A stretch of 5,885 bases of DNA, taken from Dehalococcoidales bacterium (GTDB lineage Bacteria; Chloroflexota; Dehalococcoidia; Dehalococcoidales; RBG-16-60-22). The notes below the pieces were generated by a model that was not told the origin of the DNA, did not search any database, and worked only from the letters and a program-made list of their open reading frames with translations. The DNA lies in contig JAGLTT010000052.1 of NCBI GenBank assembly GCA_023135135.1, positions 1-5,885 of the forward strand. The letters are read 5' to 3'. Made by a program: the position numbers and the translations under genes. Each line of letters opens with the position of its first letter. The first letter of the stretch is position 1. Positions 1 through 5,616 of the stretch are shown here, piece after piece.

Positions 1-739
1 GGGGTAGATAGCTTAACAGTTTTTTAATTTCTTCGATTGCCTGCTCGTCGTTATCGCAGGCGAACTGGGTCACGCCGCTTTTAGTGCTGTGCGTGAGTGC
101 ACCGCCCAGCTCTTCGTTGCCGATTTCCTCGCCGGTGACGGACTTCACTACCGCCGGCCCGGTGATGAACATGTAGCTGGTCTTCTTCACCATGAAAACG
201 AAGTCGGTCATCGCCGGCGAATAGACGGCGCCCCCCGCCGCCGGCCCCATGATGGCCGATATCTGCGGGATAACCCCGGAGGCGCAGGAGTTGCGGAAGA
301 ATATATTGCCGTAGCCGTCGAGGGCGTTAATGCCTTCCTGGATACGCGCGCCGCCGCTGTCGATAAACCCTACCATCGGTACCTTCATCTTCATGGCCAG
401 GTCCATGACGCGGTATATCTTTTTAGCGTGCATCTCGCCCAGTGTGCCGCCCCGGGCGGTAAAGTCCTGGGCGTAGGCGCAGACGGTGCGTCCGTTTACC
501 TTGCCGTACCCCGTGACGACGCCGTCGGCTGGAATAGATACCTTGTCCATGCCGAAGTTCGTGGAACGGTGCTGGACGAACAGGTCCATCTCCTGGAAAG
601 TCCCTTTATCAAAGAAAAGGTCAAGCCTCTCTCGTGCTGTCAGTTTACCGGAGTCGTGCTGTTTCTGTACGCTCTTTTCCCCGCCCCCGGCTTTCAGTTC
701 GGCTTCAAGCCTGGCCAGTTTTTCCATTTCATCTTTCAA
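1..739 (-). CDS. Acyl-CoA carboxylase carboxyltransferase subunit (PccB/MmdA/AccD-like), 3' end outside window
   Basis: Carboxyltransferase subunit of a biotin-dependent acyl-CoA carboxylase or methylmalonyl-CoA decarboxylase. This family moves the carboxyl group between carboxybiotin and an acyl-CoA such as propionyl- or acetyl-CoA. The visible 246 residues are about half of the usual 510-520. Family blocks seen in order: GKLTARERLDLF (31-42), GGTLGEMHAKKI (97-108), DSGGARIQEG (127-136) and GPAAGGAVYSPAMTDF (165-180), the Gly-rich pairs that form the oxyanion pockets. They are followed by ITGPAVVKSVTGEEIGNEEL (192-211). The start is read as TTG at 739, because GAGGTGA (747-753) lies 7 bases upstream; an in-frame ATG at 727 lacks such a site. 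The gene lies 87 bases downstream of the MFS gene on the same strand but seems to have its own promoter. The exact substrate cannot be told from this half. Confidence 0.93.
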   Translation of the reverse strand, partial: MKDEMEKLARLEAELKAGGGEKSVQKQHDSGKLTARERLDLFFDKGTFQEMDLFVQHRSTNFGMDKVSIPADGVVTGYGKVNGRTVCAYAQDFTARGGTLGEMHAKKIYRVMDLAMKMKVPMVGFIDSGGARIQEGINALDGYGNIFFRNSCASGVIPQISAIMGPAAGGAVYSPAMTDFVFMVKKTSYMFITGPAVVKSVTGEEIGNEELGGALTHSTKSGVTQFACDNDEQAIEEIKKLLSYLP

Positions 740-763
740 ATTAGCTTCACCTCACCAGTTAAG

Positions 764-772
764 ATTAAAACA
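764..772 (-). promoter_or_regulatory. Candidate extended -10 promoter for the carboxyltransferase gene
   Basis: On the minus strand the bases read TGT-TTTAAT, an extended -10 (TGn plus 5 of 6 matches to TATAAT). There is no good -35 at normal spacing. The predicted start near 757 gives a leader of about 18 bases that contains the GAGGTGA ribosome binding site. A perfect 10-base palindrome, ATGATATCAT (778-787), lies just upstream, where a regulator could bind. Sequence-only prediction. Confidence 0.4.
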
Positions 773-826
773 AGTTAATGATATCATAAGGACTGTTAAC
801 GGGCAAACACTCAGGATATTACACTC

Positions 827-2071
827 TTATTCCAGCTTGCGTAATCGGGAAGTGAAAATGAGCAGCGCGGCGGACACTATAACGAGTATTACAGCCAGAC
901 CGCCGATTGACCACTGTATCCCTATAGCCTCGGCAATTGTACCGGCAAAGAACGTACCCAGGCTGGAAAAGCCCAAACCCATCATCATGAAACTCATCAC
1001 CCGGCCGCGGTATTCCGGCGCGGTATAGTTCTGTGCCAGGGCATTGCCGGTTGCCCTGTGTCCCGTCTGGCCCAGGCCGATAAATATCACGACAAGGACG
1101 GATACGAGCCACCAGCTGGAAAAAGCAAAGACCACCAGCGCCAGCCCCATTAATATGCCGCTGACGAGCATGATGGCGCCCCTTTTACGACTCGGTACTG
1201 AAGCCAGAATGAGAGAGCCGGTGATAGCACCAAGCCCGGAAACGCTTAAAAGTATCCCCATACCGCTGGCGCCCACCTTAAGAATATCCTCGGTAATCAT
1301 GGGCATGAGTTGCAGGAATGGTATACCGCATATCATCACGAATAGAGTCGCCACCAGTACCAGCAGCATCGTCTTTTCACGCCGGATATACCGCATTCCG
1401 TCTATAATATCCGTAAGGGCATTCTGACCTTCGCTGTATTTCTGCATGATTTTCGGCATAAGAAACATGCAGATTGAGGCCAGCCCGTACATGGCGCCGG
1501 AAATGTAGTACACACTGGCGAAATCGAAGGCATCGATAAGGAAACCCGTCGCCGCCGGAGCCAATATTCGGAATGCATTCATACCCATGGTATTCAGGGA
1601 CACGGCGTTCATCACCTGTTCTCTGTCCACAATTTCGGAGATTATAGCCTGCCTCGACGGCATCATCAGCCCCATTATCGCTCCCTGGATGGCAGCCGTG
1701 ACCACCAGTATCCACCAGGAACCGGGGACATCCTCGCTGAGGTAGCCCATCGTTAGCGCGAAGGCTACGACCAGGGAGACCAGCATTGAACCTATCATGC
1801 TGAAGAGGAGGATATCCTTTTTCTGTAGTCGGTCGGCGAGGGCGCCTCCGTAGAGAGAAAATATAATCGTGGGTATGGCATTGGCCAGCGAGGCTAACCC
1901 GAGTATGGCCCCCGAACCGCTGATGCGGTAGATGAGCAGAGACCGGGCTACAATCTGCATGTTCATGGAAGACCACTGGCCTACCATCCCGATATAGTAC
2001 AGGCGGAAGACCGGGTTCTTCAGCGAGCTGAAAGTCCTGATATTGCTTAATTTACTGTTCTTTTTTATCAT
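827..2071 (-). CDS. MFS transporter, DHA3/MFS_3 (EntS-like) type exporter
   Basis: A 414-residue integral membrane protein of the major facilitator superfamily, probably a proton-driven exporter in the cytoplasmic membrane. The length and the regular run of hydrophobic segments fit 12 helices. The DHA3-type opening is visible: SSLKNPVFRLYYIG (15-28), then QWSSMNMQIVARSLLIYRIS (32-51). Motif A, GGALADRLQKK, is at 75-85. PSRQAIISEIVDREQVMNA (138-156) and RILAPAATGFLI (168-179) mark the end of the first half. The second-half counterpart of motif A, RGRVMSF, is at 355-361. The ATG at 2071 is the only plausible full-length start, because an in-frame stop lies four codons upstream; no clear Shine-Dalgarno site precedes it. 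It is divergent from folP. The family exports drugs, siderophores and other small molecules; the substrate here is not predictable. Confidence 0.92.
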   Translation of the reverse strand: MIKKNSKLSNIRTFSSLKNPVFRLYYIGMVGQWSSMNMQIVARSLLIYRISGSGAILGLASLANAIPTIIFSLYGGALADRLQKKDILLFSMIGSMLVSLVVAFALTMGYLSEDVPGSWWILVVTAAIQGAIMGLMMPSRQAIISEIVDREQVMNAVSLNTMGMNAFRILAPAATGFLIDAFDFASVYYISGAMYGLASICMFLMPKIMQKYSEGQNALTDIIDGMRYIRREKTMLLVLVATLFVMICGIPFLQLMPMITEDILKVGASGMGILLSVSGLGAITGSLILASVPSRKRGAIMLVSGILMGLALVVFAFSSWWLVSVLVVIFIGLGQTGHRATGNALAQNYTAPEYRGRVMSFMMMGLGFSSLGTFFAGTIAEAIGIQWSIGGLAVILVIVSAALLIFTSRLRKLE

Positions 2072-2326
2072 AAGGCGACTTTATTTTTAATATGAACGCG
2101 GCTGCTATTCTGAGAAAAGAAAAACCGGCCAGCATTATCCAGCGGTACGGTCTCTCGTAGGGCGGTTTACCCCGACTGTTTGCTGTAATTGGTTCCTGGA
2201 GTATGTCGGAATTTATCATACGGCCTGTCTTTTCAAGGGTGCTGTGTGGCAGGTGCGACTCTTTCCATTTATATTAACATATTAGTCGGTTTTATAAGTT
2301 AATCTGGAAGTGTTAAAATATGTCTG
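2072..2326. promoter_or_regulatory. Divergent intergenic region between the MFS gene and folP
   Basis: The spacer must carry promoters for both divergent genes. No strong sigma-70 pair stands out. For folP, TATAAG (2293-2298) is a possible -10 with an AT-rich but poor -35 (2270-2275). On the minus strand the last 25 bases before the MFS start are AT-rich without a clear hexamer pair. I see no riboswitch-like fold and no protein-coding frame of note, apart from a 29-codon frame opening at 2320 and overlapping the start of folP. Confidence 0.3.
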
Positions 2327-3181
2327 ATGAACAAGACCTTGCCAGCCATGAGCTGCGGGAATACAGAGTTCCGCTGGGGAGAGCGGACCTATATCATGGG
2401 GGTCTGTAACCTCAGTCCCGATTCTTTTTCCGGCGACGGACTGGGTGACGATGTTGAGGCAACGCTCGACCAGGCGCAGCGCATGGTAGCCGAGGGGGCT
2501 GATATTATCGATGTCGGCGGGGAGTCCACCCGACCCGGCACCGAGCCGTTTTCCGTGGATGACTTCGACGATGAGCTCAGGCTGGTCATCCCGGCGATAG
2601 AACGTCTGGCGGCGGAAATATCGGTGCCGATAAGCATTGATAGTTATAAAGCGGGTGTGGCCAGTCGTGCCGTGAAGGCCGGCGCCGGCATGATTAACGA
2701 TATCTGGGGCCTCAAAAGGGACCCGCGGGTAGCGCAGGTTGCCGCCGAGGCGGGCGTGCCCATCATTCTCATGGCGAATCAACGTGATGCGCCCCCGAAA
2801 GTCGGCGTCATGGCCAGGGTTATTTCCGACCTGGAAACGGGCATTAAAATCGCCCTGGAGGCGGGAGTAGCGGCGGAGAACATCATCGTCGACCCCGGTA
2901 TCGGTTTCGGCAAGAGCCTGGAGCAGAACCTGGAGCTGGTCAATCGACTGGCCGAGTTGAAGCAGTTGAGCAAGCCCATCCTGCTGGGGACGTCCCGCAA
3001 GTCAATAATTGGCCTGGTGCTGGACCTGCCGTCCGATAAACGTCTCGAAGGGAACCTGGCGGTCACGGCCATCGGCATCGCTAACGGCGCCGATATGGTA
3101 CGTGTCCACGATGTCCGTCAGACGGAGCTTGTCTGCCGCATGAGTGACGCCATCATCAGAAGGGGGTCGGTCAATGACTGA
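2327..3181 (+). CDS. folP: Dihydropteroate synthase FolP
   Basis: Condenses 6-hydroxymethyl-7,8-dihydropterin pyrophosphate with p-aminobenzoate to give 7,8-dihydropteroate; cytoplasmic TIM barrel and the sulfonamide target. At 284 residues it has normal length. Signature blocks in order: MGVCNLSPDSFSGDG (24-38), GGESTRPG (64-71), SIDSYKAGVA (103-112), MINDIWG (122-128), DPGIGFGKSLEQNL (189-202), LLGTSRKSIIG (219-229) and RVHDV (259-263). The strand usually written LMHN/LMHM reads LMANQ here (148-152). The start is uncertain: ATG 2327 has its nearest purine-rich site, GGAAG (2306-2310), 16 bases away, and ATG 2348 (Met8) has none. The frame is fixed by about residue 15 (FRWGERTYIMG). The stop overlaps the folK start by 8 bases, so the two are co-transcribed and probably translationally coupled. 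Confidence 0.96.
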   Translation: MNKTLPAMSCGNTEFRWGERTYIMGVCNLSPDSFSGDGLGDDVEATLDQAQRMVAEGADIIDVGGESTRPGTEPFSVDDFDDELRLVIPAIERLAAEISVPISIDSYKAGVASRAVKAGAGMINDIWGLKRDPRVAQVAAEAGVPIILMANQRDAPPKVGVMARVISDLETGIKIALEAGVAAENIIVDPGIGFGKSLEQNLELVNRLAELKQLSKPILLGTSRKSIIGLVLDLPSDKRLEGNLAVTAIGIANGADMVRVHDVRQTELVCRMSDAIIRRGSVND

Positions 3182-3665
3182 TGCCGTCAGGGTATATCTT
3201 GGGCTTGGCTCTAACCTGGGTAACCGCGAGGACAACCTGGACATGGCCCTGAAATTACTGGCGCAGCGAATGAAGGTAGGCAGGGTTTCGTCCATATACG
3301 ATACGGAGCCGATAGGCAATACAGACCAGCCCCATTTCCTGAATATTGCCTGCGAGGTTTCCACGCGGTTGTCACCGGAGGGACTGCTGGCTCTGGCCAA
3401 GGGAATCGAGGTCAAGATGGGCCGGCGCGGTAAGTCCGGCGAACCCCGCACCATCGATATTGATATACTTCTTTACGGGGATATCGTCATTAATACGCCC
3501 GATCTTGCAATCCCCCACCCCCGCATGGCGGAGCGGTCGTTCGTCATGGTGCCCCTCGCCGAAATTGCCCCTGAACTCGTTCACCCGGTGAGCTGGGAAA
3601 AAATCAAGGATATGAGAGACGCCATTAAAGAGAAGCAGGGCGTATTGAAGTGGGAGGGTGAGTAA
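3174..3665 (+). CDS. folK: 2-amino-4-hydroxy-6-hydroxymethyldihydropteridine pyrophosphokinase FolK (HPPK)
   Basis: Transfers pyrophosphate from ATP to 6-hydroxymethyl-7,8-dihydropterin, making the substrate of FolP. The 163-residue length is typical of a stand-alone bacterial HPPK. Visible motifs: YLGLGSNLGNRE (8-19), SSIYDTEPIG (39-48), QPHFLNIACEV (52-62), GRRGKSGEPRTIDIDILLYG (83-102) with the magnesium-binding pair D95 and D97, and IPHPRMAERSFVMVPLAEIAP (113-133). The start is set at ATG 3174 rather than the farther upstream in-frame ATG 3144, because AAGGGGG (3160-3166) sits 7 bases before it and the conserved fold begins at Val5. It overlaps folP by 8 bases (ATGACTGA). A fused FolB or FolP domain is absent. 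Confidence 0.96.
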   Translation: MTDAVRVYLGLGSNLGNREDNLDMALKLLAQRMKVGRVSSIYDTEPIGNTDQPHFLNIACEVSTRLSPEGLLALAKGIEVKMGRRGKSGEPRTIDIDILLYGDIVINTPDLAIPHPRMAERSFVMVPLAEIAPELVHPVSWEKIKDMRDAIKEKQGVLKWEGE

Positions 3666-3676
3666 TTCTTTTCTGG

Positions 3677-3778
3677 TGTCATTCTGAGGAGGCCCGGTAT
3701 ATCGGGCCGACGTGAGAATCCGTAACTGGAATCGCGTCGGTGATTGAGATTGCCGCGGGCTTCGCCCTCGCAATGACA
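3677..3778. repeat. Palindromic intergenic repeat, TGTCATT...AATGACA, about 102 bases
   Basis: A short intergenic element bounded by perfect inverted ends TGTCATT (3677-3683) and AATGACA (3772-3778). It holds two internal stem-loops. The first pairs ATTCT (3681-3685) with AGAAT (3715-3719), enclosing GGCCCG (3691-3696) and CGGGCC (3703-3708). The second pairs ATTGC (3749-3753) with GCAAT (3770-3774), enclosing GGGC-TTC-GCCC (3757-3767). Such TGTCATTCTGAG elements are, from general knowledge, common multi-copy intergenic repeats in several bacterial lineages. It fills most of the gap between folK and the pterin synthase and carries no coding capacity. It may act as a transcript hairpin or be a non-autonomous mobile repeat. 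Confidence 0.7.
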
Positions 3779-3817
3779 AAGTATTAAAGTATAACCTCGG
3801 ACAAAGTGAGGGAAAGT

Positions 3818-4189
3818 ATGTATGAAATAACCGTCGAGAAGCATTTTGACGCCGCCCACTATCTGAGGGGATATCAGGGCAAGTGCGAGGCCATGCACGG
3901 GCACCGCTACCGCGTGGTGGTGAAGGTAAAGGCTTCAGAGCTGAATGACATCGGCCTGGCTTACGATTTTACCGATTTAAAGCGGCATTTGAACGATATC
4001 CTGGCGCGGTACGACCATACCTGTCTTAACGACGTGCCGCCGTTCGATAAGATAAATCCGTCGGCGGAGAATATCGCGACTACCATCTATAATGAACTTA
4101 AGGAAAAACTGGCCGGGGAACCGGTAACCCTTACCGCCGTGGAGGCCTGGGAAGCCCCGGAGCAGGGCGTTACTTACCACCCGGACTAA
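3818..4189 (+). CDS. queD: 6-pyruvoyl-tetrahydropterin synthase / 6-carboxytetrahydropterin synthase family (QueD-like)
   Basis: COG0720 T-fold enzyme acting on 7,8-dihydroneopterin triphosphate. QueD members make 6-carboxy-tetrahydropterin for queuosine; some relatives make 6-hydroxymethyl-dihydropterin for folate. At 123 residues it is complete. Zinc ligands are H14 (FDAAH), H27 and H29 (HGH). The active-site stretch is C23-E24-A-M-H27-G-H29, with both Cys and Glu present. D66-H67 (YDHTCLND, 65-72) matches the catalytic Asp-His pair, and W111-E112 the pterin-binding Glu. The start is ATG 3818, preceded by GAGGGA (3808-3813) with 4 bases between; a GTG at 3806 would overlap that site. TATAAC (3790-3795) is a possible -10. 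It lies 152 bases after folK on the same strand. Family is certain; whether the product serves queuosine, folate or both is not. Confidence 0.92.
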   Translation: MYEITVEKHFDAAHYLRGYQGKCEAMHGHRYRVVVKVKASELNDIGLAYDFTDLKRHLNDILARYDHTCLNDVPPFDKINPSAENIATTIYNELKEKLAGEPVTLTAVEAWEAPEQGVTYHPD

Positions 4190-4200
4190 AGAATAACTAC

Positions 4201-4250
4201 CGCTCACCCTGAGCGCCCACTCTGTCACCCTGAGCGTAGCGAAGGGTCTC
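4201..4250. repeat. Short hairpin repeats of the TGTCAYYCTGAG family between convergent genes
   Basis: Two related units sit back to back in the 88-base gap between convergent genes. CGCTCA-CCC-TGAGCG (4201-4215) is a perfect 6-base-pair hairpin. TGTCACCCTGAG (4223-4234) begins a second unit in which ACCCT (4227-4231) pairs with AGGGT (4243-4247). TCACCCTGAGCG occurs in both (4204-4215 and 4225-4236). The second unit matches the start of the element at 3677. The hairpins could help end transcription from both sides, but neither is followed by a T-run. Confidence 0.55.
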
Positions 4251-4277
4251 GGGTGGGGTGAAGGCCGCGCTTAAGCA

Positions 4278-4457
4278 TTAGTCGCTATTCGGCAGCATCA
4301 GGTTCGGGATGGTGTCCGTGATAGGATAGCTGATATCACACTTGTCGCAATACAGCGTGCCGACGAATATTTCGCCTCCCCCCTCCGCCTCCACGTTAAG
4401 CTCCAGCTTACCCTTGCATACCGGGCAGGCCAATACTTCCATCAGTATGCGTTTCAT
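4278..4457 (-). CDS. Trm112-family small zinc protein (YcaR-like)
   Basis: A 59-residue protein of the Trm112/DUF343 family. Members bind zinc and act as small partners that stabilise or activate methyltransferases, or are of unknown role (E. coli YcaR). Seen here: MKRILMEVLACPVC (1-14), the second zinc pair C37-D-K-C40, and the family C-terminus YPITDTIPNLM (44-54). The two CPVC/CDKC knuckles would hold one zinc ion. Start ATG 4457 gives the expected N-terminus MKR-L-E-LACPVC. No Shine-Dalgarno site precedes it; instead a TATAAT box lies 6 bases upstream, so the transcript is probably leaderless. It converges on the pterin synthase gene, and no methyltransferase partner is in the window. Confidence 0.88.
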   Translation of the reverse strand: MKRILMEVLACPVCKGKLELNVEAEGGGEIFVGTLYCDKCDISYPITDTIPNLMLPNSD

Positions 4458-4463
4458 GGTGAG

Positions 4464-4472
4464 ATTATAACA
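4464..4472 (-). promoter_or_regulatory. Extended -10 promoter for a leaderless Trm112-like gene
   Basis: On the minus strand the bases read TGT-TATAAT, a perfect -10 with the TGn extension. Six bases separate it from the ATG at 4457, so transcription should start at or within a base or two of the start codon. No good -35 is seen, as is common with extended -10 promoters. The lack of a ribosome binding site fits leaderless translation. Confidence 0.6.
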
Positions 4473-4500
4473 TAATTGCCTGTTTTTTCATCAGTGTGTC

Positions 4501-4517
4501 GCAGGTTCGAGACCTGC
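4501..4517. other. tRNA T-arm-like palindrome (GCAGG-TTCGAGA-CCTGC)
   Basis: A perfect stem with a loop of the TTCRANN form of a tRNA T-arm: GCAGG (4501-4505), TTCGAGA, CCTGC (4513-4517). Nothing around it forms an acceptor stem, D-arm or anticodon arm, so it is not a whole tRNA gene. It lies where the GC-rich chromosome gives way to the AT-rich stretch. It could be the remnant of a tRNA 3' end used as an integration site, or a chance palindrome. No second copy is present in the window. Confidence 0.35.
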
Positions 4518-4589
4518 ATGGCTGTTTCCACGTTCAGGGGCGGACCCTTTTGTATCTTTTAATGAGACACATTTATTACTTTTCGTAGC

Positions 4590-5384
4590 TTACGACAACA
4601 AGGCATCTTGCTTCAATTCATTAATGCCAAGTGCCTCTCTGTAACTCCTAAAATTACTATGTTCCATGAAATTTGATATTTCCGAGGAATAGTCTGATTC
4701 TCCTGTATATTCACTATTCACTTTCTGAACGATACTAGTAATGTCTTTCTTCTTCTCAAAACATGACTCCGTTATTTCGGAAATATCAAATTCTGAAGCA
4801 TAAATACCCTTGAAGAGTTCGATTTCAAGGTTAATGATAAACTCGACCAGAGTGTGTTCCTTAGCTAGAACTGACCTTTTAGCTATGTTGATTACCTGTG
4901 TCAGACTAACTATTTTATCTAAGTATTCTTGCCCCTCTAAGAAACTGGACCTGGCTACTTTTAAATTTAAAATACCGGCGGCGGCGAGTAGAGAAGCCTC
5001 ATCGTTGAATCTATTACGGTAATTATTCCTTAGTTCCAGGTAATATTTGGTGGTCTTCGCTGCTTCATTAGTATAGCTATCGCGCAAATCATTTGATTTA
5101 GATTTTTCAAAACCTCTGGACAAACGATTAAAAATCTTCTTTCTTTTTCTTAAAACTATGAGCGGAATATATCCATAGAACGTAAGTAACGCTGGGAATA
5201 TTAACCAAAACTTGCTTCTATTCTTCGGCTTTATCCATTGGTAATAGCTTCCGACAACTGTTAAAAAAGCAGCAAAGATAAGGATGGCTGTTCCTCGAAG
5301 AACATCCCGTACCAGGAAATCAAGGCTAACGACCGCCATTGAAGGACCAAACAATAATATGAGAATATTTCCATTTTTTATCAT
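4590..5384 (-). CDS. Unrecognised membrane protein with about three N-terminal helices and a cytosolic-type helical domain
   Basis: I do not recognise this 264-residue protein. Three hydrophobic segments lie near residues 6-25, 31-48 and 59-78, separated by short basic loops, and the third is followed by RKRKK (79-83), which suggests the remainder is cytoplasmic. Residues 84-264 are soluble, charged and mainly helix-prone. They are rich in Lys, Glu, Ser and Asn, with no nucleotide-binding, zinc or protease motif that I can see. No signal-peptidase site is evident. Start ATG 5384 is supported by GAGAGG ending 6 bases upstream. The gene is far more AT-rich than its neighbours (4741-4800 has 20 G/C of 60, against 38 of 60 at 2521-2580), which suggests horizontal transfer. 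It stands alone; the Trm112-like gene downstream on the same strand has its own promoter. Confidence 0.8.
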   Translation of the reverse strand: MIKNGNILILLFGPSMAVVSLDFLVRDVLRGTAILIFAAFLTVVGSYYQWIKPKNRSKFWLIFPALLTFYGYIPLIVLRKRKKIFNRLSRGFEKSKSNDLRDSYTNEAAKTTKYYLELRNNYRNRFNDEASLLAAAGILNLKVARSSFLEGQEYLDKIVSLTQVINIAKRSVLAKEHTLVEFIINLEIELFKGIYASEFDISEITESCFEKKKDITSIVQKVNSEYTGESDYSSEISNFMEHSNFRSYREALGINELKQDALLS

Positions 5385-5579
5385 ACAGCCCTCTCGCAGC
5401 AGTTTATCTCTTAAGCTAATGCTTGTTATTGCATGCCAATACCAATTTTGTATGGTGGTAGTACTTAATATTGCTAACGTTTTTGCTTTATACCTTCACC
5501 CCTCGTTTCTTATCTATTCCCACCCAAACCGCCCTCGCGGCATTTGCGGCTTAGCCCGTAGTTTCCATTCTTTCGATTC
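5385..5579. promoter_or_regulatory. AT-rich divergent spacer with inverted repeat TATTG-N5-CAATA
   Basis: Noncoding spacer between the orphan membrane protein gene (minus) and the terminal gene (plus). An inverted repeat, TATTG-CATGC-CAATA (5427-5441), is a candidate operator about 45 bases before the minus-strand start. On the minus strand it includes TTGGCA (5 of 6 to a -35), but no convincing -10 follows at normal spacing. Composition changes from AT-rich to GC-rich at about 5520, which I take as the right edge of the AT-rich island. Confidence 0.3.
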
Positions 5580-5588
5580 TGCTATAAT
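5580..5588 (+). promoter_or_regulatory. Extended -10 promoter for the terminal plus-strand gene
   Basis: TGC-TATAAT is a perfect -10 with the TGn extension. TTTCCA (5562-5567) is a weak -35 (4 of 6) at 15 bases. Transcription would begin near 5595 and give a leader of about 22 bases containing GAGGGAG (5604-5610), placed 6 bases before the ATG at 5617. Confidence 0.6.
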
Positions 5589-5616
5589 AAAACTAAAATC
5601 AACGAGGGAGTATGAA

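Noticed and set aside
89..778. Long plus-strand open frame of 229 codons
   Set aside because: It lies antisense to the carboxyltransferase gene, whose minus-strand translation matches family motifs throughout. The plus frame has no family resemblance and is a GC-rich shadow.
1377..1976. Minus-strand frame of 199 codons inside the MFS gene
   Set aside because: It is a different frame of the same strand with Arg/Gly/His-rich, non-membrane composition, while the overlapping frame encodes a clear MFS protein.
2125..2150. Terminator-like GC stretch plus T-run upstream of the MFS gene on the minus strand
   Set aside because: The possible stem has several mismatches and only about four continuous pairs.
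2282..2782. Minus-strand frame antisense to folP
   Set aside because: folP motifs are intact on the plus strand; this frame has no recognisable content.
3581..3904. Minus-strand frame across the folK end, the repeat and the start of the pterin synthase gene
   Set aside because: It depends on translating the intergenic repeat, and its composition is arbitrary.
4430..4530. A complete tRNA gene around the T-arm-like stem
   Set aside because: No 5' acceptor strand, D-arm or anticodon arm can be paired upstream, and the bases after the stem do not give a usable acceptor end.
4551..4571. Stem TGTATCT / AGACACA as a terminator for the orphan gene
   Set aside because: The stem includes a G-T pair and is AT-rich; on the minus strand, the direction of the gene, no T-run follows.
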